A stretch of 36,626 nucleotides of DNA. It comes from a virus. The stretch is from positions 1 through 36,626 of the IMG/VR virus record IMGVR_UViG_3300037231_000015. The stretch is one strand, 5' to 3'. Shown here piece by piece: positions 31,180-36,626 of this stretch. Positions within the stretch are counted from its first letter, which is position 1, and the number at the start of each line of letters is the position of its first letter. The notes below the pieces were generated by a model that saw only the letters and a list, made by a program, of their open reading frames with translations, made no database searches and was not told the origin of the DNA. Both the position numbers and the translations under genes were made by a program.

Positions 31180-32255
31180 TTTTGGGCGCCCGGGATACTG
31201 ACCCATTGCATAGACTTAACTGTCTTTGTTTTGGTGTCCGCGTATACGGGGGCATCAAACGTTATCCCGTGGTCAGGGTGAGTCATCCAAAAGTTTTGCG
31301 AGGCCGGTTCAAATCCGAAATTGTTGTCGGCGGCATATTCATCATATCCTTTAAGACTTCCGTTGCCGCGCAGTCGCGCAGTTAGCATGCGCTTATGAAA
31401 GTGTCCGAACTCCATGACATCATATTCTTGTCCTACGGCCGCGTTACGCGTGTTTTTCTTTTGCTCGCCGCGCGTGACCGGGCCAAGCGCCCCGATGATT
31501 CCGTCACCGCCGCGAAACTGATCGCCGTGGGTAAGTAAATAGCGCGTCCCGTAGATGCGATACAAGGCGTCCGAGCCGTCGGGGATATAAAATGTGACCC
31601 GCTTATCCGACTCGAAATGCGCGGCGAGAAACTGATATAGAAGCCATCCAAACGAAGTGTGATTGCGGTCCTTAGCCCAAATCTTTTTGGTATCCCGGTC
31701 GTGGTTGCCTGACACGCATGGCAGGAACACCCGGCCGAACGTATCCGCGAGCAACGTAATGACACCCACGAGTACGCGATACAAATCCATGACGGTCGGC
31801 ATGGTGTTAAGTTCGTTGGTAGCCGCCAGTTCATCGTGAATGTTGCCGCTCACCATATCGCCGCCGAGCGGACAAACGATGCCGGGGTACGACATGGTCG
31901 GGTCGAGGATCTTGCACAACGCAATGGTTGTCTCGATAACCTGACGCATACGACGGTGCGCAATGGTCAAGTTGTACGAGTTCACGCCGCCAATCTGCGA
32001 GGCGCGCACTTGCTCGCCCCAATGCAAATCGCTCAACATGATTTTAGGCACGCCCGGCGCCTTGGCCTTTTTCGGCTCGAACGCCCATGTTGGCAACTGC
32101 AATTCATTGACAGCCAATTTGGCCGTACCCACGTACTCGCGCAAGGCCGCGGCCGTGTCGGTTTCGGTCTGCGCCTCGCGAAGCTGCCGGCGCAAATCTG
32201 CAATAACCGTCGCGGGGTCGTGCAGGCTTTTAAAATCTTTGGCTGTCTTGGGCAT
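31176..32255 (-). CDS. calcineurin-like metallophosphoesterase
   Basis: 359 residues with all the metal-binding blocks: SDLHWGE (D76, H78), GGDMVSGNIHDE (D133), GNHDR (N184, H185), THGDQF (H243) and FGHFHK (H285, H287). It could act on nucleic acid or a cyclic nucleotide; the substrate cannot be told. Residues 3-13 (KTAKDFKSLHDP) repeat the start of the upstream winged-helix-like protein. It is placed within the head operon. Confidence 0.85.
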   Translation of the reverse strand: MPKTAKDFKSLHDPATVIADLRRQLREAQTETDTAAALREYVGTAKLAVNELQLPTWAFEPKKAKAPGVPKIMLSDLHWGEQVRASQIGGVNSYNLTIAHRRMRQVIETTIALCKILDPTMSYPGIVCPLGGDMVSGNIHDELAATNELNTMPTVMDLYRVLVGVITLLADTFGRVFLPCVSGNHDRDTKKIWAKDRNHTSFGWLLYQFLAAHFESDKRVTFYIPDGSDALYRIYGTRYLLTHGDQFRGGDGIIGALGPVTRGEQKKNTRNAAVGQEYDVMEFGHFHKRMLTARLRGNGSLKGYDEYAADNNFGFEPASQNFWMTHPDHGITFDAPVYADTKTKTVKSMQWVSIPGAQK

Positions 32256-32260
32256 GACGG

Positions 32261-32551
32261 TTATCCCCGTAACTTAGCGGCTACCTTAGCATTTCCGAAA
32301 TATACGCGCTTGTTCGATTTGCTGCCATTGGCCCCCGGCGCCTCGACTATGTGCGCCGCAAATTGGTCGCGGAACATAGCTAGCTGTGTCGTGGAAAGCC
32401 CCGACAGTTTCAAAAAATCAACCTCATACAACCAATTTTCGGCGCCGTCCTTTTCGATCGCGGCGAGCGCCGTGCGAATCTTGTTCGGGACAATCACGTT
32501 GGGGTCGTGGGCGGCCTTAAAATCGGCCAGTGTTTTCGCTTTGTTCGCCAT
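32261..32551 (-). CDS. small winged-helix-like protein sharing a motif with the phosphoesterase
   Basis: 96 residues from ATG 32551, with AGGAG 11 bases upstream; TTG 32560 is only two bases from it. The start has KTLADFKAAHDPN, matching the phosphoesterase start. The rest, WLYEVDFLKLSGLSTTQLAM followed by FRDQFAAHIVEA and KRVYFGNAKVAAKLR, suggests a helix-turn-helix with a wing. A DNA-binding role is inferred; it might be regulatory or related to packaging. It lies five bases before the phosphoesterase gene. Confidence 0.6.
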   Translation of the reverse strand: MANKAKTLADFKAAHDPNVIVPNKIRTALAAIEKDGAENWLYEVDFLKLSGLSTTQLAMFRDQFAAHIVEAPGANGSKSNKRVYFGNAKVAAKLRG

Positions 32552-32565
32552 GTCTGTCAATACTC

Positions 32566-32721
32566 CTACTTTGGTTGCTTAATCAATGCGCCACGAAAAT
32601 AACGCGGTTGTTCCCGGGAACTTTCACTACGTTTTGACGCGACTTCAAGCGCGATACTGCCGATTGCCTCGACGGCACGTACAACTCGCTCGTGTTCGGC
32701 GGCGTCTTTCAACTGCCGCAT
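32566..32721 (-). CDS. small charged ORF between cupin and winged-helix genes
   Basis: 51 residues starting MRQLKDAAEHERVVRAVEAI, then GSIALEVASKRSESSREQ, ending GALIKQPK; highly charged, family unknown. An alternative TTG at 32736 overlaps the cupin stop as TTGA and adds five residues. Its TAG overlaps the AGGAG ribosome site of the next gene, so it fits the operon spacing exactly. Confidence 0.4.
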   Translation of the reverse strand: MRQLKDAAEHERVVRAVEAIGSIALEVASKRSESSREQPRYFRGALIKQPK

Positions 32722-32732
32722 GCTTTGCTTTT

Positions 32733-33212
32733 TCAATCGCACCCGCGCCCAACCTCGCTGACTCCGTCGGCATAATAATCGGCCGTGCTGTTGTAATCGT
32801 CCGCGTCAACCCAACCTTGCGCGCACCAATAGCCCCAACGACGTTTGGCCGGCCAACGTAGCCATATTGTCCACACGGGCTCGGCGCTCGGCAGCCTAAC
32901 ACGGTGCGGCGTCTCAGCCCTACGGAAATACGGGACAAGCGGCCAACGGAATTTTTCGACGTAACCGTACGGGTATGCCGATCGCGGCACGGGCGTACGC
33001 GTGGGGTCGGCGTCAGGATGAAAGAATGTTTCAAAATACCCCGAGTTCAAAATGATACTGAGGTTGTCGGCCTTATGGTCGTGCAACGCCCGGTCGCTGT
33101 CGCTGCGCAACCATTTGTGTATAGACAACTGCCAGCCGCGCCATTTGAAAATGTGCCAGCGCAGGGTTTGCGGGTCGTGGCGCGGGCCAATAATCAAGTC
33201 AGGTTGTCGCAT
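32733..33212 (-). CDS. cupin-like phage protein
   Basis: 159 residues from ATG 33212 (TTG 33221 is also possible; neither has a clear ribosome site). The centre shows a double-stranded beta-helix pattern: LHDHKADNLSIILNSGYFET with the metal-type HDH, then PHRVRLP, and VWTIWLRWPAKRRWGYWCAQ, WV and DDY. Proteins of this layout are common but uncharacterised in phages of this type. A small-molecule or metal-dependent role can only be guessed. Confidence 0.65.
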   Translation of the reverse strand: MRQPDLIIGPRHDPQTLRWHIFKWRGWQLSIHKWLRSDSDRALHDHKADNLSIILNSGYFETFFHPDADPTRTPVPRSAYPYGYVEKFRWPLVPYFRRAETPHRVRLPSAEPVWTIWLRWPAKRRWGYWCAQGWVDADDYNSTADYYADGVSEVGRGCD

Positions 33213-33223
33213 GTGCGGCAAGA

Positions 33224-33328
33224 CTAGCGGGGGCTGACGCCCTTGTCAACATTATGCTTGGCCCACGCAATCACCATGCCGACGCCCGTGATAAATCCTA
33301 ACAACCATGCGGCAATAAGCCAGCCCAT
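33224..33328 (-). CDS. small membrane protein after portal (34 aa)
   Basis: 34 residues with a single membrane segment (MGWLIAAWLLGFITGVGMVI) and a short polar tail (KHNVDKGVSPR). Its ATG overlaps the portal stop as TAATG and its TAG is close before the cupin gene, so it fills the interval exactly. No family recognised; such tiny single-span proteins are often seen beside phage portals. Confidence 0.5.
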   Translation of the reverse strand: MGWLIAAWLLGFITGVGMVIAWAKHNVDKGVSPR

Positions 33329-35115
33329 TAGCCGCTCGTCTTGGCTTTGATCGGTATCGCCGGTTTGGCTTTGGCAGCCGCTTGCAGCGCCGCGAGGCCC
33401 GACTCGTGTTCACGGTCCTTGTCGGCCTCGCCCGCCTCGTGCTCACGGTTTGCGTCGCCCTCGGGGTCAGTCGTCGGCATTTCCGGTTCCTCGGGCTCGG
33501 GCGCGTTGCCCGTGAGGTTGGTATACCCGCTGTCCGGGTCACTCTTGAGGCGGTCGCGCGCCTCCTCGGGGCTGATAATTCCCGAGTTGATATTGCTCGC
33601 GTCCATGTCCGAATCAGACTTGCGGATTTCGCTAAGCTCTTTCTGCGTGGGCTCGTCGAGCGTAATCCAGTGGACGACAAGGTCGTCGTCGATTGCGCCG
33701 AACAAATCGAGTTGTACGACCTTGAGCAATATGTCGAGGTTCGGCCCATACAGCGAAATCTGACACGCGTTGATCCAATCGTACCAAACCTGTATCTCGC
33801 CCTCGCCGGTCGCGTTGAGGCCCGTAGGAACGACGCCGAACAGTTTGATAAGCGGGGTATGCCACACGGCCGCCATGTGCTCTTGCGACTGCGCTTGAAG
33901 CTTGTCGAGGCTCGCGAGCGTGGCCTCGGCGAACTCCAACAACTCGGTATCTTTGTTGATGGCCGCAACCATTTGATTGTTGCGCATGAGCTTGAATGCC
34001 TCAATGCGCGCCGGCAGTCCCGAGCCCTCCTCGCCGCCCTCCTCAAGCGTGGCCGCCAAGTCGGTATGCAACACGGGAATCGAGAAATTGTTGATAAGAT
34101 CGTTGACGGCCTTGCGCGTGCGCAACCACATGTTGACGGCAAGCTCGCCCAACTGAATCATTGATATGCCCGAGAAATTGTACGCGGGCTTGAGTAGGTC
34201 GGGCACTTCGCGGCCAATGAAAGTCAACAAGCGCGTCTCGTGCGTCTTGCGACCCATGATGTACCACGAGGTAGGCTTGTAGAAATCCGGGCGTTCAGGG
34301 TACGCGGCATTCCACGAATACGGCGTTGACCAATACGGCTCGATACCTGCGATTGATTTCAATGACCCTTTCTTGATTGACTCGGGCGTCAGTTCGAGCG
34401 GCAATTGCCGGGTGCGGTCGTCTGCGTCCTCAATGTTCAAATAGATTTGGTACCGGCCGAATTGCGCGTCGTTGAGGGCCGCGCGTTTGAATAGCTCGCG
34501 TACTTTCAAATCCTCAAGCCGCGCCATGATCTGCGCGATTTTCTCAGTCTTGTCGCCCTTTTCCGTCTGCCCCTCGGCTTCGGCGTCGTCCTTGGGCTTT
34601 TTCTTGGCGCCGCTGCGGCTCTGCAACTCGAACCATTTGCGCGTCATTTCCGTCGCAATCGTTTCACACGGCGCGCGATATTCCGATATCTGTGTCAGTT
34701 CGGCGAGGTATGGGTACCCGGGAAACCAAAAGCCATTGCCGAAACCGTTGCCGTTTCCGAGCCCCCACGATGGCGCAAACGAACACGCGTCCATGGCGAG
34801 CGCCTTACGCTCGACTTCGCCCGGCAACAGAATCGTCGGCCCGGTTTGCTTGCCGTCCTGCGCAATGACGACGGCGAGCGTGTCAATGCTCTTGGGTATG
34901 ACGCCCGGGGGCAGTTCGGGAAACTTGCCGGCCTCGGGCCGTTCGGGGCGCTTGGGGTGAACGTAATCGAGGGGGGTATCGGACGCCGGCATTGACTGCG
35001 CGGCCCGCAAAATACCCCGGGCGGCGGCCTTACGACGCGCGGACAATTGAACGACCGCGGGCGGCGGGACTTGGGGCGCCATAAACTGCGCAATTGCGGG
35101 GTGTAGGTCGAACAT
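33328..35115 (-). CDS. portal protein (DUF1073-like)
   Basis: 595 residues. The portal pattern is visible in GYPYLAELTQISEYRAPCET then TEMTRKW, SWYIMGRKTHETRLLTFIGR, MIQLGELAVNMWLRTRKAVN, and AAVWHTPLIKLFGVVPTGLN, with GLNATGEGEIQVWYDWI typical of DUF1073 portals. The C-terminal 60 residues are charged and repetitive (NREHEAGEADKDREHESG). The portal forms the ring through which DNA enters the head. It opens the late operon and is preceded by a promoter-like sequence ending next to the ATG. No terminase gene precedes it in the window. Confidence 0.88.
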   Translation of the reverse strand: MFDLHPAIAQFMAPQVPPPAVVQLSARRKAAARGILRAAQSMPASDTPLDYVHPKRPERPEAGKFPELPPGVIPKSIDTLAVVIAQDGKQTGPTILLPGEVERKALAMDACSFAPSWGLGNGNGFGNGFWFPGYPYLAELTQISEYRAPCETIATEMTRKWFELQSRSGAKKKPKDDAEAEGQTEKGDKTEKIAQIMARLEDLKVRELFKRAALNDAQFGRYQIYLNIEDADDRTRQLPLELTPESIKKGSLKSIAGIEPYWSTPYSWNAAYPERPDFYKPTSWYIMGRKTHETRLLTFIGREVPDLLKPAYNFSGISMIQLGELAVNMWLRTRKAVNDLINNFSIPVLHTDLAATLEEGGEEGSGLPARIEAFKLMRNNQMVAAINKDTELLEFAEATLASLDKLQAQSQEHMAAVWHTPLIKLFGVVPTGLNATGEGEIQVWYDWINACQISLYGPNLDILLKVVQLDLFGAIDDDLVVHWITLDEPTQKELSEIRKSDSDMDASNINSGIISPEEARDRLKSDPDSGYTNLTGNAPEPEEPEMPTTDPEGDANREHEAGEADKDREHESGLAALQAAAKAKPAIPIKAKTSG

Positions 35116-35122
35116 AATCGCG

Positions 35123-35150
35123 ACTATACGCGCGCGCGCGTGCGCTTGTC
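35123..35150 (-). promoter_or_regulatory. sigma70-like promoter for the late operon
   Basis: On the - strand GTGACA (35150-35145), a 16-base spacer and TATAGT (35128-35123); both hexamers match consensus in five of six. The start would fall at about 35117-35115, at or next to the portal ATG at 35115, which has no ribosome site. The spacer is an alternating purine-pyrimidine CG tract. Confidence 0.5.
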
Positions 35151-35160
35151 ACGCGGAACG

Positions 35161-35308
35161 TGTAGCCCTTAAGATCGATCGCTGCAACGTCTTTAATGCT
35201 TCGCGAGTCAACATCGCCGGGTGCGATATGCCCGGCCTTGACGAGTTCGCGAAGCCAAGCCGCAGCTTTAGGGTCAAATTCATTGTAATACGCCCGTGGT
35301 GTTGGCAT
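35161..35308 (-). pseudogene. truncated cytosine DNA methyltransferase (N-terminus only)
   Basis: Residues 1-48 (MPTPRAYYNEFDPKAAAWLR, then ELVKAGHIAPGDVDSRSIKD and DLKGYT) match the N-terminal start common to phage cytosine-5 methyltransferases, where the next residues should be the FAGIGG-type SAM motif. Here the frame goes on with unrelated Arg-rich sequence (FRVTSARARAYSR) and runs into the portal gene, ending at 35030. No catalytic PC motif or target-recognition part remains. It is read as a deletion remnant. Confidence 0.65.
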
Positions 35309-35386
35309 GCTTGAAGTGTGACACGGCCGTCAGTTTTAGGCAATCAGTCACGATATGATTATTTTCAGCAACTAGGAGAAATGACG

Positions 35387-35629
35387 ATGCGCGATACAAT
35401 TCGTAAATCTGCCAACCGTTACGGCAGGCCCCGCAAATCCCCGCGGGAATGTTTTTTAGAGGACGAAAACATACGTCTCAATAATCAATTGAACTCGGCG
35501 CGAGAACAAGCTCTAACCGACCAACAACGCATAGACGATTTCATGCTTATCTGCTTGACACCCACAGATACTACCTGTAGTATTCAAATCGTAGGCTCTG
35601 AAACGCGATTTATACAGGAGATTAAGTAA
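35387..35629 (+). CDS. small protein upstream of repeated promoter module
   Basis: 80 residues from ATG 35387, with AGGAG (35374-35378) eight bases upstream; ATG 35381 is too close. Residues 1-50 are basic then coiled-coil-like (KSANRYGRPRKSPRECFLED, RLNNQLNSAREQALT). The last 28 residues (from MLICLTPTDT to the end) are encoded by the first copy of the repeated promoter module, so the original C-terminus may have been replaced. Not recognised. Confidence 0.5.
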   Translation: MRDTIRKSANRYGRPRKSPRECFLEDENIRLNNQLNSAREQALTDQQRIDDFMLICLTPTDTTCSIQIVGSETRFIQEIK

Positions 35630-35633
35630 CATG
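35542..35633 (+). repeat. 92-bp promoter/operator/leader repeat, copy 1
   Basis: From CATGCTTATCTGC to the ATG of the next gene. It is the same length as copy 2 (35820-35911) and differs at five positions (87 of 92 identical). It holds a promoter, an inverted-repeat operator, a leader hairpin (35586-35591 with 35606-35611) and the ribosome site CAGGAG. Confidence 0.85.
35555..35583 (+). promoter_or_regulatory. promoter with palindromic operator, copy 1
   Basis: TTGACA (35555-35560), a 17-base spacer, TAGTAT (35578-35583). The inverted repeat ATACTACCTGTAGTAT (35568-35583, seven-base arms) covers the -10 box and most of the spacer, so a bound repressor would block polymerase. Confidence 0.65.
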
Positions 35634-35813
35634 GGAACCTCTAAAACTTACGAATTAAGCCCAATGAATCCCGTTGCTCTAGAACTAATAACGCAGGTAG
35701 AGCAACTGATAGCTGGACACACGGCTAAAACAGGGACGCTTATTACTTCAATCAAAGTCACTGGGTATAGTGGGGGTAACGTGGGCGTACAAATCCGCGC
35801 GAAGCAACGATGA
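35631..35813 (+). CDS. small unknown protein under repeated promoter, copy 1
   Basis: 60 residues (starts MGTSKTYELSPMNPVALELI, ends VGVQIRAKQR). It has a helix with hydrophobic heptads followed by strands; no family recognised. AGGAG is ten bases before the ATG. The leader is shared with the next gene, implying joint control by the same repressor. Confidence 0.5.
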   Translation: MGTSKTYELSPMNPVALELITQVEQLIAGHTAKTGTLITSIKVTGYSGGNVGVQIRAKQR

Positions 35814-35819
35814 ACGCTG

Positions 35820-35911
35820 CATGCTTATCCGCTTGACACCCACAGATACTAGGTGTAGTATTTAAATCGTAGGCTCTGAAACGCGATTTAAACAGGAGAT
35901 TAAGTAACATG
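35820..35911 (+). repeat. 92-bp promoter/operator/leader repeat, copy 2
   Basis: 87 of 92 bases match copy 1. The leader hairpin is perfect here: TTTAAATCG (35861-35869) pairs with CGATTTAAA (35884-35892), and two of the five differences from copy 1 are on opposite arms of this stem. Confidence 0.85.
35833..35861 (+). promoter_or_regulatory. promoter with palindromic operator, copy 2
   Basis: TTGACA (35833-35838), a 17-base spacer, TAGTAT (35856-35861). Operator ATACTAGGTGTAGTAT (35846-35861) keeps six-base arms while its centre differs from copy 1. Confidence 0.65.
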
Positions 35912-36118
35912 AAGTCCCCCCACACAATAGAAAAGATAGAGCTTGATATGGCTGTCGAGCGCGCCGCGCCGCTGGCTATGACGACAAGAAACGATTATTC
36001 GACGCGCGGCTCTGACTTGATCGTGCGCCTTGAGACAGCGGAAACCCTTGCAGCGCTTGAGGGGATCGTGGCGGATATGAAGCGCGTACAGTCCGAACTT
36101 AACCGGATTACCCGCTAA
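35909..36118 (+). CDS. small unknown protein under repeated promoter, copy 2
   Basis: 69 residues (starts MKSPHTIEKIELDMAVERAA), helical and charged with a coiled-coil-like end (ALEGIVADMKRVQSELNR). No family recognised and no similarity to the gene under copy 1. Its stop is followed at once by the transposase ATG (TAAATG). Confidence 0.45.
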   Translation: MKSPHTIEKIELDMAVERAAPLAMTTRNDYSTRGSDLIVRLETAETLAALEGIVADMKRVQSELNRITR

Positions 36119-36626
36119 ATGCCGCCGGACATTCTCCAGCATTCCGACTTGCCGTTCCCCACATCGCTGCCTCAGTTTCAGCGGTTGTTCCCGAACGACG
36201 AGGCGTGTGCCAAGTACCTCGAAAACATCCGATGGGATCAAGGCTTTACCTGCGAGCATTGCGGCGACCGTGGCGAGCCGTTCCGCTTCAAAGCGCGGCC
36301 GCATGTACTGCGCTGCCGGTCCTGCCGCCGTGACATCGCTCTGACCGCTGGTACGGTCATGGAGCGCACCCGCACACCGCTTTCGACGTGGTTCTGGGCC
36401 GCATATCTCGTTTCCAGCCACACGGCAGGCATGAGCGCGACCCAGTTCCAGCGCCAACTTGGGCTGAGCCGGTACGAAACCGCTTTCCAAATTCTGCACA
36501 AACTGCGGGCCGGTATGGTCCGCCCGGATCGGGATCGCATCGGCAAGCCTGGCACGTCTGACCACGTTGAAATTGACGAAACTTGGGTGGGTGGCGCTAC
36601 ACGCGGGAAGGGCAAAGGCGTCCACG
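36119..36626 (+). CDS. IS1595-family transposase, 3' end outside window
   Basis: 169 codons are visible and the frame is still open at the right edge. A zinc-ribbon region with CEHC (48-51) and CRSC follows an N-terminal FNDEACAKYL-like helix (here FPNDEACAKYLENIRW). A long helix GMSATQFQRQLGLSRYETAF is typical of IS1595 transposases, and the first catalytic Asp is in EIDETWVGG. An insertion sequence thus ends the window. The left inverted repeat was not located. It may have inserted just after the small gene before it. Confidence 0.85.
   Translation, partial: MPPDILQHSDLPFPTSLPQFQRLFPNDEACAKYLENIRWDQGFTCEHCGDRGEPFRFKARPHVLRCRSCRRDIALTAGTVMERTRTPLSTWFWAAYLVSSHTAGMSATQFQRQLGLSRYETAFQILHKLRAGMVRPDRDRIGKPGTSDHVEIDETWVGGATRGKGKGVH

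Noticed and set aside
33252-34142. Arg/Ser-rich 296-residue frame antisense or shadow to the portal
   Set aside because: It overlaps the strongly supported portal gene in another frame and has the composition of a frame shadow in GC-rich DNA.
36001-36118. Left inverted repeat of the IS1595 element (GGCTCTGA at 36008)
   Set aside because: A similar GGCTCTGA also occurs in both promoter repeats, and the right end of the element is outside the window, so no pairing can be tested.
35900-36625. 241-residue - strand frame across the transposase
   Set aside because: It is the antisense of the transposase and a small gene, with no recognisable motif.
1-36626. CRISPR array or rRNA
   Set aside because: No regularly spaced identical repeats and no rRNA-like sequence were seen on either strand.

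Overview
The window is the structural, lysis and part of the replication region of a tailed, contractile-tail (myovirus-type) bacteriophage or prophage. Direct signs are a sheath of the DUF3383 type, a tube, a gp25-like wedge, a J-like wedge, a Gp138-type spike, a portal of the DUF1073 type and a major capsid protein of the DUF2184 type. The host should be Gram-negative, because the lysis cassette ends in an embedded Rz/Rz1 spanin pair. The GC-rich genome, alanine-rich proteins and family set fit a proteobacterium, probably a betaproteobacterium such as Burkholderiales; that rank is inference. No integrase, repressor or terminase is visible, so lifestyle and packaging type cannot be read from this window.

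Layout. Bases 1-5356 (+ strand) are a compact replication operon: a Pro/Ala-rich protein cut by the window edge, a small protein, a DUF2800 Cas4/RecB-like nuclease, a small protein of possible Acb2/Tad1 hairpin type, a DUF2815-like single-strand-binding protein and a family A DNA polymerase. The polymerase reading frame has no ATG/GTG/TTG before its exonuclease motif and probably starts at ATT behind a terminator hairpin. It meets the opposing operon tail to tail at a CTAG that contains both stop codons.

Bases 35115-5353 (- strand) form one long late operon read right to left: portal, small membrane protein, cupin-like protein, small ORF, winged-helix-like protein, metallophosphoesterase, HNH endonuclease, DUF5664 nucleotide hydrolase, Mu F/SPP1 gp7-like head protein, endonuclease VII-like protein, DUF2213 protease, acidic scaffold-like protein, cement protein, major capsid protein, second cement-like protein, neck and tail-completion proteins, sheath, tube, tail chaperones with a -1 frameshift, tape measure, baseplate hub, spike and wedges, tail fibre, and lysis genes. 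Most junctions are ATGA or TAATG overlaps. Four nuclease genes of homing type sit among the virion genes, one of them antisense between the capsid and cement genes.

Two features stand out. A small beta-rich module of about 65 residues occurs five times in four unrelated virion proteins (wedge J, sheath, DUF4054 connector, cement), as if shuffled within the phage. The DUF2612 baseplate protein carries a lectin-like domain and three PASTA repeats at its N-terminus.

The right end (35120-36626) differs from the rest: a truncated cytosine methyltransferase remnant divergent from small + strand genes, two 92-bp copies of a promoter/operator/leader module, each driving a small unknown gene, and the start of an IS1595-family transposase that runs off the window. 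This looks like a rearrangement or insertion boundary where the terminase genes would be expected.
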